This document shows positions 22,719 to 30,048 of a DNA stretch of 30,048 nucleotides, in pieces (within the stretch, counting starts at the first letter, position 1; each line of letters begins with the position of its first letter). The stretch comes from Caldithrix sp964598255 (GTDB lineage Bacteria; Calditrichota; Calditrichia; Calditrichales; Calditrichaceae), in NCBI GenBank assembly GCA_964598255.1, contig CAZRBA010000041.1, forward strand, positions 1-30,048, given 5' to 3'. Below the pieces are notes generated by a model. The model saw only the letters and a program-made list of their open reading frames with translations. It was not told where the DNA came from and searched no databases. Position numbers and translations under genes: made by a program.

Positions 22719-25573
22719 AAATAGAGATCAAATATATCTTCGTAAATGTTGTGCTTTTGATACTCGCTTCGGGTGTGAGCAGTATACGGGCGCAAACCGA
22801 TCGCATTGCATTGGAATGGGATGCCAATAGTGAATCGGATATGTACATGTACCGTATTTTCAGAGGTAATACCCCTGGGGATCTCAAACAAATAGATAGT
22901 GTGTACCATCCAGAAACCTCGTTTGACGATTACCGCATCGAAAAGGGCGTTCAATATTATTACGGAATCAAGGCCGTCGATTTTTCCTTAAATGCGAGCC
23001 CCATGTCCGATTTGCTTTCCGTGGCAATTCCCAAAATTACGGGATTGCCGGTTTCCATGGAATTACCGGGCGATACAACTGTGGTCTTGAATTTGGATGA
23101 CTATGTTACGGATCCGGACAATACTTTTGACGAGCTGGAATGGCAGGTAACGGGCTTTTCACAAATACAAGTTGATTTGTCGCGGTCGCAACATACGTTA
23201 ACCATCACCACACCGCATAATTGGAATAGCTCGGAGCAAGGAATTATTAAAGTGCAAGATCCCGATCGTTTATTTGATGAAACAACGATGACCATTACGG
23301 CTCCCTATAGCGGACAGCCTCCTGTTTTTAGCACGATTCCGCAAATTGAAACGCCGGAAGATACACCGGTACAAATCAATTTGGCAAAATATATTAGCGA
23401 TTCCGATTCGCCGCATGATACGTTGACCTTCTCGGTGCAGCAGGTTAGCCATTTACAGTTGCAATTGCGCGATAGTTTGCTCAAAATTATTCCGGCAAAA
23501 GATTGGTACGGCCAGGCAAAGGTGCATGTAGAGGTAAAGGACGAAACCGGTTTGACCGATACCACTTCGTTTCAAGTGGTGGTTACGGCAGTAGATGATG
23601 CACCGGTTTTGGTGCGCCTACCAAGTGTCCGGATGGGTCAGGACACTACGGTTCAGCTTAATTTGGATGCCTATGTTTGGGATGTGGACAATGCCAAAAA
23701 CGAATTAAAATGGAATTTCAGCAATTATTCACATGTTACGCTTAGTTTTGTACCAGCCACGCGTATGTTAACCATTCAAAGTCCGGTCGGTTGGGGCGGA
23801 TTTGAATACATTAAAGTCACCGTACAAGATCCCGACGGAAAATCGGCAAGCGATACGCTGGTGGTGCGTGTAGAAAAAGAAACGTATGCACCGCAATTAT
23901 CCGCCATTCCAGAAATCGTATTTAATGAAGACGCATCGTATAAAATTAACTTAAACGATTATGTAAGCGATAAAGATACACCGCTGGCAAATTTGTACTG
24001 GGAAGTTCGCGGAAACAAAAATATCCATTACCAAGTCGATTATGTACACAAAACCATTACCCTTTATGCCGACAAAAATTGGTTTGGCAGCGAGGTATTT
24101 TGGCTTAAAGTTGTAGATCCGGATCAATATGCCGATAGCACGCGCGTTACCGTAAATGTTTTACCGGTAAATGATCCTCCGCAATTTAAAGCCTTTCCGG
24201 CGATTGATCTTTCACGCGAGAATCCCAAAACAATCGATTACCGTCCCTACTTATCGGATGTAGACGATTTGGTGCAAAATTTGTTTTTACGGGTTTTAGC
24301 TTCGGGCAGTACTCAAGTTACGATTCGGGGGGATTCTATTTCCTTTAAAGTCAATGATGCTTGGTTTGGCAGTCAAACCGTGCGGTTAATTGTACAGGAT
24401 GGTGCCGGGGCTGCAGATACGGCAAATGTGATAGTTTATCGCCAGAATTTGCAAACAGCTCCGGAAATTATTGATTTGGATAGCTTGCGTCTGAAAGAAG
24501 ATCAGCAACGCAGCATTTCTTTGGATGCACATGTAACCGATCCGGACAATGCCAGCGACGAAATTCGTTGGTCTGTGGATGCACCTGCTTATCTTGGTGT
24601 ACGTATCGATGCGCAAAGCAATCAAATGGTCGTTCAACCGCAGGCCAATTGGAACGGCAAAGCAACAGCCGTTTTGAAAGCCACCGATCCGCAGGGGAAT
24701 TTCGATTACGATACCCTTAACGTAGTGGTACAACCGGTAAACGATCCTCCGCAAATTCAGGCCATACCGGATGTCAATATGCTGGCAGGTACTTATTTTA
24801 CGATGGATCTTACTCAATATTTAAACGATCCGGACGGATACGATGATTTGCAAAGCATAGAGCTATTAAATAACCCGCAGAGTTTTATCGGCTACTATTT
24901 AACCGGGTTACGAGTCACCTTTTTTGCTCCGCAGGGATTCAGAGGGCAGGAAACTTTTATGTTGCGTGTAACCGATAAAGCCGGAGCTCAAGCCGTGGCC
25001 ATTTTTGTGCTGCATGTGGAAGCGGGCAGTATTGCAGGTGGTATTGTGGTGCATCCTTTTGGGAGCGGAACCGTTATTCATCTTAATTGGAATTCCCGAT
25101 TGCCAACCAAAGCACATTTGGAATACAGTCTCGATTGGAGCTTTGACCAGACCACCGTTCCAGAGAAGGAATTTACAACCAGCCATCATGTGGTATTGGA
25201 AAACTTAAAACCGGACAAACTGTATCATTATCGCGTTGTTTCGGTAGATCAACAAGGTATGGTTATCACTAATCCGGATTCTGTTTTCAGAACGGGTCAA
25301 AGCATTAAAGGTATTAATGTGTTTCCCATCCCGTTCAAAGTTCATCAGGCTGAATCGGGAGACGGAATTTATTTTACCAATCTCGGTGATGAAGCGACCA
25401 TTACCATTTACGATATGTTAGGAGAGCTTGTTTACCGGAAAAAAGTACAAGGGCCCATTTTCAAATGGGATGTTAGGAACGGCAATGACCAATCGATTCA
25501 TTCGGGTTTGTATCTCTATTACGTAAAAACAAAAAAGAAGACATTCCAAGGCAAAATTATTATTATCCGCTGA
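22715..25573 (+). CDS. Large secreted cadherin-like repeat protein with a sorting-type C-terminal domain
   Basis: The 952-residue protein starts with a signal peptide (ending SSIRAQ) and a fibronectin-like domain (about 28-105). Seven tandem repeats of about 90-95 residues follow, each with a proline start and a D-x-D-type calcium-binding-like turn (for example YVTDPDNTFDELEW, YISDSDSPHDTLTF, HVTDPDNASDEIRW), as in cadherin-like or tandem-95 modules. A second fibronectin-like domain (about 770-860) precedes a C-terminal domain with FPIPF, ITIYDMLGELVY, WD, and SGLYLYYVK that resembles type A sorting domains of type IX cargo. It is probably surface-exposed and adhesive. Its coupling to the PorV-like gene fits secretion by that system. 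Confidence 0.88.
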   Translation: MKIEIKYIFVNVVLLILASGVSSIRAQTDRIALEWDANSESDMYMYRIFRGNTPGDLKQIDSVYHPETSFDDYRIEKGVQYYYGIKAVDFSLNASPMSDLLSVAIPKITGLPVSMELPGDTTVVLNLDDYVTDPDNTFDELEWQVTGFSQIQVDLSRSQHTLTITTPHNWNSSEQGIIKVQDPDRLFDETTMTITAPYSGQPPVFSTIPQIETPEDTPVQINLAKYISDSDSPHDTLTFSVQQVSHLQLQLRDSLLKIIPAKDWYGQAKVHVEVKDETGLTDTTSFQVVVTAVDDAPVLVRLPSVRMGQDTTVQLNLDAYVWDVDNAKNELKWNFSNYSHVTLSFVPATRMLTIQSPVGWGGFEYIKVTVQDPDGKSASDTLVVRVEKETYAPQLSAIPEIVFNEDASYKINLNDYVSDKDTPLANLYWEVRGNKNIHYQVDYVHKTITLYADKNWFGSEVFWLKVVDPDQYADSTRVTVNVLPVNDPPQFKAFPAIDLSRENPKTIDYRPYLSDVDDLVQNLFLRVLASGSTQVTIRGDSISFKVNDAWFGSQTVRLIVQDGAGAADTANVIVYRQNLQTAPEIIDLDSLRLKEDQQRSISLDAHVTDPDNASDEIRWSVDAPAYLGVRIDAQSNQMVVQPQANWNGKATAVLKATDPQGNFDYDTLNVVVQPVNDPPQIQAIPDVNMLAGTYFTMDLTQYLNDPDGYDDLQSIELLNNPQSFIGYYLTGLRVTFFAPQGFRGQETFMLRVTDKAGAQAVAIFVLHVEAGSIAGGIVVHPFGSGTVIHLNWNSRLPTKAHLEYSLDWSFDQTTVPEKEFTTSHHVVLENLKPDKLYHYRVVSVDQQGMVITNPDSVFRTGQSIKGINVFPIPFKVHQAESGDGIYFTNLGDEATITIYDMLGELVYRKKVQGPIFKWDVRNGNDQSIHSGLYLYYVKTKKKTFQGKIIIIR

Positions 25574-25634
25574 GTATTGTTAGCGCGGATCGCAGTAAGA
25601 AAAAAACAAATTTTTCGTTGAATTAATCACAAAG

Positions 25635-25692
25635 ACATATTCCCAATTTCAGTATACTGATCGCAGTTATTTTAATTAGATTGGGAATATGT
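25635..25692 (+). promoter_or_regulatory. 13-bp inverted repeat overlapping the AraC-type gene start
   Basis: ACATATTCCCAAT (25635-25647) is repeated exactly inverted as ATTGGGAATATGT (25680-25692), with 32 bases between. The right arm contains the ATG of the regulator. It could be an operator for autoregulation or a hairpin in the leader that hides the start codon. Confidence 0.65.
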
Positions 25693-26414
25693 TCAACGGA
25701 ATAATAGCCATCGAAAATCGCGATTTAAAAAGCGAATGCCTGCATGTATTGCAAGCCAATGAATCCATTCGGATTCATTCGTTTCCCGTTCGTCAATGGC
25801 AGGAAGAAATTGGTTTTGCCAATATATTGTTTTTGATTACCGACCGTCTTGATTTTAACAAAGTTTTTTGGTCGGAATTAAAAGGGCGGAAAGTACCGCG
25901 GATTCCTTTTATTTATTACAGCCGTTCTTTGTTGCTGGCGAACGATTCTATCTGGAACCCAAGGGAAAATTTATATTTTGTGGTTGGCGAAGAGCGTAAA
26001 CAGCATCTTGCGCGTTTAATTAAAACGTTGTTAAAAAATCATTGGCGTCGCATTCCTTATGAAAAGTTAGGACTTGATTACAACCGTCTTTCTCCGCGCA
26101 TGAAAAAAGTGATGGAATATATTGAAACGACCGACCTGCAAAACTGTGATATTTTCCACATTGCCAACTATTTAAAAATTACGCCCGGATATTTTAGTCA
26201 ATTGTTTAAACACGAAACGGGAGTTACGTTTCGTCGTTTTATGCAAGAGGTACTAAATTATTATGAGAACCTTCTTTTTCTGGATTGGAAGCTGGATGTA
26301 AAAAGCGTTTCGCGTTTGTTAGGTTACAGCGAACTTTCCAGCTATAGCCGATCCTTTAAAAACCGCAAAGGGCAATCGCCGCGGGCCTATGCCAAGTTGC
26401 GGATCCATCCTTGA
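25689..26414 (+). CDS. AraC-family transcriptional regulator with a degenerate N-terminal domain
   Basis: The C-terminal 100 residues are a two-helix-turn-helix AraC domain: DIFHIANYLKITPGYFSQLF (first motif) and SVSRLLGYSELSSYSRSFK with the usual G-x-SPRAY-like end (KGQSPRAYAKLR). The first 110 residues look like a receiver-type alpha/beta fold without the acidic phosphorylation pocket (FLITDRLDF, IPFIYYSRS). The protein is 241 residues. It lies 115 bases after the large secreted protein and may control that pair; its own start codon is inside an inverted repeat. Confidence 0.85.
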   Translation: MFNGIIAIENRDLKSECLHVLQANESIRIHSFPVRQWQEEIGFANILFLITDRLDFNKVFWSELKGRKVPRIPFIYYSRSLLLANDSIWNPRENLYFVVGEERKQHLARLIKTLLKNHWRRIPYEKLGLDYNRLSPRMKKVMEYIETTDLQNCDIFHIANYLKITPGYFSQLFKHETGVTFRRFMQEVLNYYENLLFLDWKLDVKSVSRLLGYSELSSYSRSFKNRKGQSPRAYAKLRIHP

Positions 26415-26563
26415 ACTTGCCGGTTTTATTTTTTAATGCAGTAATTATTCGAACACATGGCGGAGCAAAAAAATTGTTAAACGCCTTTGAAGTTTATCCA
26501 TTTAAAACTGAAAATTGTAAAACAAAATTTGCAAAATGGGTACAATGTAATGACGTTAATACC

Positions 26564-26831
26564 ATGAAAATATAAAGTAATAAAAATAGGAAATTCTCGC
26601 GGTATTCGTTCACCCAAAGTGTTTCTTCATCAAATTGGGATTAATGATGAAGTTGATTTTTAAGTGGACGGTGACCGAATCATCCTTAAACCTATCCAGA
26701 ATCGTAGAAGTGGTTGGCGTGAAGCGTTTCAAAAAATGGCAGCAAATTCTGATGATCATTTATTAGATAGTGAAGATATCATTTTCCAAAGTTCGTGGGA
26801 TGATGATGAATGGACGTGGAAAAGGAAATGA
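26564..26831 (+). pseudogene. mazE: mazE antitoxin pseudogene
   Basis: A reading frame starting at 26577 gives the AbrB/MazE antitoxin pattern VIKIGNSRGIRSPKVFLHQ, then GINDEVDF, an in-frame TAA at 26661-26663, then DGDRIILKPI, WREAFQKMA and an acidic tail ending in DDDEWTWKRK before TGA. The expected start ATG at 26564 is out of frame by one base. So two lesions, a frameshift and a stop, disrupt the gene. Its end overlaps the mazF start by ATGA, the usual coupling. Confidence 0.85.
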
Positions 26832-27133
26832 AACGGTTTGATGCTTATCTTATCAATTTATTAAACCCTAATTGTAAAGAAATAAAGAAAACCCGCATTT
26901 CACCCGATGAGATGAATGAATATATTTCGACCGTCATTGTTACTCCAATGACTTCACGAATCAGAAACTACTTTTCCCGCATTACTTGTATTTTTAGGGG
27001 AACAAAAGGTCAAATAGTTTTGGATCAGATTCGCACAGTTGATAAAGCCAGGTTAATAAAAAAGCTTGGCGTAATTGATGACCAATCAAAATATGAATTA
27101 ATTCCAATTCTTCAAGAAATGTTTTCTTTTTAA
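26828..27133 (+). pseudogene. mazF: mazF toxin remnant with internal deletion
   Basis: From ATG 26828, with AAAAGGA just upstream, the frame gives 101 residues of MazF/PemK endoribonuclease sequence: MKRFDAYLINL, EIKKTR, ISPDEMNEY, VIVTPMTS and GQIVLDQIRTVDKARLIKKL. Compared with the family consensus, about four residues of the strand after KKTR (usually PCVV-like) are missing, which lies beside the active-site arginine. The toxin is therefore probably inactive, consistent with the broken antitoxin, since a live toxin could not persist without it. Confidence 0.8.
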
Positions 27134-27461
27134 ACAATAGTACAAAATAAGCGGCGTTAACAAGCGGTTTAACACAGAGGCTAGCACGCGGGACATAATT
27201 TGAGTCCGCGTTGCTTTTGGCTGGTTAAAATTTGTGGCTGAGTGAAAGGGCGTTTGGGCTTGCGCCGGATAACCGTGACGTAGTTTGCTCAAAGTTGCCG
27301 AAAAAGTTATTTGTCCGGCAAAATATTCATTAATAAATTAAGCATCAAAAAAAGGATAACATTAAACTGGCAAACGGTAAAAAACGATTAAAACGTTTGG
27401 GAATCTTTTTTACCGTTTCACCGTTCCTTCATATTTAATCCGAAAAAGCAAGTGAGAAAAT
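27134..27461. other. Intergenic region with attC-like imperfect palindrome
   Basis: This stretch holds no gene. From GTTTAAC (27167) to GTTAAAA (27224-27230) it forms an imperfect palindrome with bulged positions (GCACGCGGGAC facing GTCCGCGTTGC), which resembles an integron attC site though the right end does not match the consensus exactly. Further along (27372-27418) AAACGGTAAAAAA and TTTTTTACCGTTT form a perfect 13-bp inverted repeat before the deacetylase gene. Confidence 0.55.
27372..27418. terminator. 13-bp A/T-flanked inverted repeat
   Basis: AAACGGT followed by A6 is mirrored by T6 followed by ACCGTTT around a 21-base loop. Such U- and A-flanked stems can be bidirectional terminators, but it could also be a leader structure for the deacetylase gene, whose start lies 44 bases downstream. 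Confidence 0.45.
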
Positions 27462-28340
27462 ATGGAAAATATTTTAACCGTTGATGTGGAAGAATGGTTT
27501 CATCCAGAAGCTTTGCAACATCGTTTTCCTCCGGAGACGTGGGAAAATCAACCATCGCGGGTCGTACCATTGGTAGAACGCCTTTTGGATTTGTTTGAGG
27601 AACACAACGCCAAAGCTACCTTTTTTATATTGGGCTGGATTGCCGAACGCCATCCCGATTTGGTTAAACGAATTGCCGAACGCGGACACGAAGTGGCTAC
27701 GCATAGTTTTAGTCATCGCATGGCTACCAAACTTGCACCCGATGTATTCAAGAGAGATTTATTGCGCTCCGTAAATATTTTGGAAGATGTTACGGGGCAA
27801 CAAATATTAGGCTTTCGTGCCCCGACCTTTTCGGTTACTCGGAAAACTTTTTGGGTTTTTGATGTGCTGGCCGAGGCGGGACTAAAGTACGATTCATCGG
27901 TTTATCCCATTTGGCACGACAGGTACGGAATACCGGATGCACCGCGAACGGTTTTTGAAGTTACCACCCGCAGCGGAGCGACGGTTATTGAATTCCCCAT
28001 GCCGACATTGCGCATTTTGGGTAAGAATTTTCCTTTTGGAGGCGGCGGCTATTTACGTTTGTTTCCGTTGCGTTTTACATCCGTGGCAATACGGCGCTTT
28101 AACGCCTCGGGATTTCCGGCCATTGTTTACATGCATCCTTGGGAATTTGATGTGGGACAACCGAAAGTTGCCATGGGTAAACTACAGAGTTTACGCCATT
28201 ACGGGAATATTAATCGCAATTTGCAAAAGGTTGCCTATTTGCTTAAAGCTTTCGAATGGACAAATTTCAGAGATTATTTGATACGGTTAAAAGAAGGATC
28301 GCATGCTTCGATAAAAAAGCTAAACATCGAAGCCATTTAA
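27462..28340 (+). CDS. Polysaccharide deacetylase, XrtA/PEP-CTERM-associated type
   Basis: The 292-residue protein has the NodB-type carbohydrate esterase 4 core: LTVDVEEWFHP at the N-terminus (catalytic aspartate region), KATFFILGWIAERHP, the metal-binding HSFSH motif (about residue 82) and RAPTFS. The C-terminal half with EFPMPTLRI, FPFGGGGYLRLFP and VYMHPWEFD matches the DUF3473 extension found in exosortase-associated exopolysaccharide loci. It removes acetyl groups from cell-surface polysaccharide. No signal peptide is present. No other exopolysaccharide genes are in the window. ATG 27462 follows a weak AGTGAG site. Confidence 0.93.
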   Translation: MENILTVDVEEWFHPEALQHRFPPETWENQPSRVVPLVERLLDLFEEHNAKATFFILGWIAERHPDLVKRIAERGHEVATHSFSHRMATKLAPDVFKRDLLRSVNILEDVTGQQILGFRAPTFSVTRKTFWVFDVLAEAGLKYDSSVYPIWHDRYGIPDAPRTVFEVTTRSGATVIEFPMPTLRILGKNFPFGGGGYLRLFPLRFTSVAIRRFNASGFPAIVYMHPWEFDVGQPKVAMGKLQSLRHYGNINRNLQKVAYLLKAFEWTNFRDYLIRLKEGSHASIKKLNIEAI

Positions 28341-28430
28341 TCCGATAACTATAATCTTAAATGAATTTAATGGAGATGGTTTGGGGTTAAGACCCGAAGA
28401 TATCAATTTATTAAGTGGAGAAAATTTTTT

Positions 28431-28907
28431 ATGAGCGAAACAAGACACGTATTGGTTGTGGATGATGAACAGGAAGTTCGCGAAACATTAGCCGGTGTAT
28501 TAAAAAGCTTGGATTATATTCCCCATGTTGCTTCGAACGGAGTTGAGGCATTGGAAATCATTAAAAAGGAGCCGATTGACGTGGTGTTGTCCGATTTGTA
28601 CATGCCCGAGATGGATGGTATCGAATTATTAAAGCGCGTGCGGTCGATGAACAAGAAGGTGGTGTTTTTAATGATTACCGCACATCCGACTATCGAAACG
28701 GCGGTAGAAGCTATTAAAAAAGGCGCGTACGATTATCTGACCAAACCTTTTCATATCGAAGAAGTGCGGCTGAAGATCAATCGCGCATTAGAAAACAAGG
28801 GATTGGCTTCATCGTTAAAAACGGCGAACGGGATTATTTGGGCTTTGATTTTTTCCATTCCTCTTTGGCTTATTTTGGGGATTGTATTGGCAAAATTGTT
28901 GAAATAA
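28431..28907 (+). CDS. Receiver-domain protein with a C-terminal membrane helix
   Basis: Residues 5-122 form a complete CheY-like receiver: VVDDE acidic pair, DVVLSDLYMPEMDG with the phospho-acceptor aspartate (about residue 53), MITAHP (Thr/Ser position) and YDYLTKPF (lysine). Instead of the AAA+ and DNA-binding domains that normally follow this NtrC-type receiver, the protein continues into a hydrophobic helix (IIWALIFSIPLWLILGIVLA) and ends at 158 residues. It may be a membrane-tethered response regulator. ATG 28431 follows GTGGAG. No histidine kinase is nearby. Confidence 0.88.
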   Translation: MSETRHVLVVDDEQEVRETLAGVLKSLDYIPHVASNGVEALEIIKKEPIDVVLSDLYMPEMDGIELLKRVRSMNKKVVFLMITAHPTIETAVEAIKKGAYDYLTKPFHIEEVRLKINRALENKGLASSLKTANGIIWALIFSIPLWLILGIVLAKLLK

Positions 28908-28933
28908 GGCGATCGCCGGTTACTCTATTTTTG

Positions 28934-28957
28934 TCCCGCTTTATGCGGGATTTTTTG
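28934..28957 (+). terminator. Terminator after the receiver-domain gene
   Basis: TCCCGC, loop TTTAT, GCGGGA followed by T6: a standard intrinsic terminator 27 bases after the stop codon. Confidence 0.9.
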
Positions 28958-29030
28958 TTTGCGCACATTTGAATTCTATCGAGAGAAATCCTTATTTTAT
29001 TCCGGAAAACATAACAGGGAAGGATGAGCA

Positions 29031-29474
29031 ATGGCGATCAGAACACTTCATGGTACCATAGAAATTTCGTCTTCCGGATTTAACGATATTATTGATATTA
29101 CTTCCGGAGTTCGACAGTTTGTCAGAGAGAACAGGCTTAAAAAAGGTCAGCTCCTTGTGTTTATTAATGGCTCTACGGCGGCTATTAGCACTATTGAGTA
29201 CGAACCGGGGTTGTTAAAAGATTTACCGGAAATGATGGACAAGATTGCACCGATGAAACGACGTTATCACCACGACGATACCTGGCACGACGGAAACGGA
29301 TACGCCCATTTGCGCTCTACTTTAACCGGAACATCTTTTACGGTCCCGGTGATCGACGGTGAATTGGTTTTGGGCACCTGGCAGCAAATTATTTTAATCG
29401 ATTTTGACAACTCGTCACGGCATCGGAGTGTGGTTTTGCAGTTTGTGGGAGAAGTTGATGATTCGGTGAAATAA
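29031..29474 (+). CDS. YjbQ family protein (UPF0047)
   Basis: The 147-residue protein matches the YjbQ/UPF0047 family across its length: a beta-rich N-terminus, FINGSTAAISTIEYEPG, the histidine-rich YHHDDTWHDGNGYAHLRSTL and VPVIDGELVLGTWQQIIL. Some members show weak thiamine-phosphate-synthase activity, but the physiological role is unsettled. ATG 29031 follows GGGAAGGATG. It stands alone after a terminator. Confidence 0.95.
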   Translation: MAIRTLHGTIEISSSGFNDIIDITSGVRQFVRENRLKKGQLLVFINGSTAAISTIEYEPGLLKDLPEMMDKIAPMKRRYHHDDTWHDGNGYAHLRSTLTGTSFTVPVIDGELVLGTWQQIILIDFDNSSRHRSVVLQFVGEVDDSVK

Positions 29475-29572
29475 TGGCGGGCTCACGGGTAAGCAAGAAT
29501 TAAAAGTAGAACATGAGAGATTGGTATGGGGGATGAAAAAGGAAAAAAGAAAAAGGAGAGGGGGAAAAGGCC

Positions 29573-29930
29573 GCCGGTGCCTCGATACGTCCCGATGAAT
29601 CGGGACTACTCGGCAACCGGCTTCTTTCTGCAGGGCCGCAAACTACCACACACCCAAAAGCCCCCCTTTGAGGGGGGCTACGGGGGGTAAAAACGGCAGC
29701 AAACTGGCAAAATTTACTCAGCGCTGGTTGCCGAGTGGCTCCGCGCCAGCGGAGACGTATCAAGGCATTGACAAAACCCTCCCGCCCTTCGGGCACCCTC
29801 CCTCAAAAGGGAGGGCCTTTCTTACCCAGTGCACCGAATTACGAATAACCATTCAACCATTCAACGATTCAACCAATCAACTACCCAACTTTCCCCGCCA
29901 CTGATAGCCCTTACACCCTTAACCATCTAC
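29573..29930. repeat. Dispersed palindromic plus TTCAAC repeat, copy B with inverted flank
   Basis: The region has two palindromic units in opposite orientation. One is 29573-29621, bounded by GCCGGT/ACCGGC with inner hairpin GTCCCGAT/ATCGGGAC. The other is 29723-29770, with inner hairpin CTCCGC/GCGGAG. Between them is a CCCCCCTTTGAGGGGGG palindrome. After them come the GCCC-TTC-GGGC and CCCTCCCT hairpins and TTCAAC runs that match copy A (18,296-18,407) nearly base for base. No gene is supported from 29,475 to the window end. Confidence 0.85.
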
Positions 29931-30048
29931 TCTTAACCCTTAACCTACCCCGTACGCTTCAGAACCCTCCTCACCAATCTTGATCGTTACTGCGGATCGG
30001 TCATTCCCTTCAAGGCTTGTGGGCCAGGAAAATGGCCCTTCGCGGCCG

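Noticed and set aside
27098..27292. 64-codon open frame on the minus strand
   Set aside because: It covers the attC-like palindrome and the end of mazF on the opposite strand; it has no ribosome-binding site.
29500..29796. 98-codon open frame on the minus strand
   Set aside because: It lies across the palindromic repeats and has repeat-driven composition (proline/arginine-rich) and no ribosome-binding site.

Overview
The window looks like a chromosomal segment of a bacterium from the FCB group (Bacteroidota, Calditrichota and relatives), with Calditrichota as my best guess. The reasons are a PorV/PorQ-type outer-membrane barrel beside a large secreted protein with a C-terminal sorting-like domain, moderate-to-low GC, frequent non-ATG starts, and an overall core gene set of that type. 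The taxonomic call is inference; no rRNA is present.

Left half (about 215-14,874) is almost entirely on the minus strand and is housekeeping. Read in the direction of transcription it runs: tRNA-Sec, a 51-codon ORF with a strong Shine-Dalgarno, tRNA-Tyr, tRNA-Val, thrS, infC (AUU start), rpmI, rplT, pheS, pheT, a short coiled-coil protein, zapA, a probable 6S RNA, rny, folD, a probable TIM-barrel protein, a small four-cysteine membrane protein, a DUF58 protein and selD. Several terminator or attenuator hairpins separate these genes. selD is itself a selenoprotein gene: the reading frame continues upstream through an in-frame UGA followed by a SECIS-like hairpin. With the UCA-anticodon tRNA-Sec 13 kb away, this shows that the organism uses selenocysteine.

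Right half (14,982-29,474) is on the plus strand and more varied: a Lon-family protease, a TIGR00266/AIM24 protein, a geranylgeranyl-reductase-family flavoprotein beside a radical SAM/SPASM protein, a PorV-like barrel translationally coupled to a 952-residue secreted cadherin-like repeat protein, an AraC-type regulator with a 13-bp inverted repeat over its start codon, a decayed mazEF toxin-antitoxin module followed by an attC-like imperfect palindrome, an XrtA-type polysaccharide deacetylase, a receiver domain fused to a membrane helix, and a YjbQ-family protein.

Three intergenic stretches (1-210, 18,246-18,480, 29,573-29,930) carry related dispersed repeats. They combine short palindromic units, whose inner hairpins differ in sequence but keep base pairing, with runs of a TTCAAC-based motif. 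No CRISPR array, rRNA or intact insertion sequence was seen.
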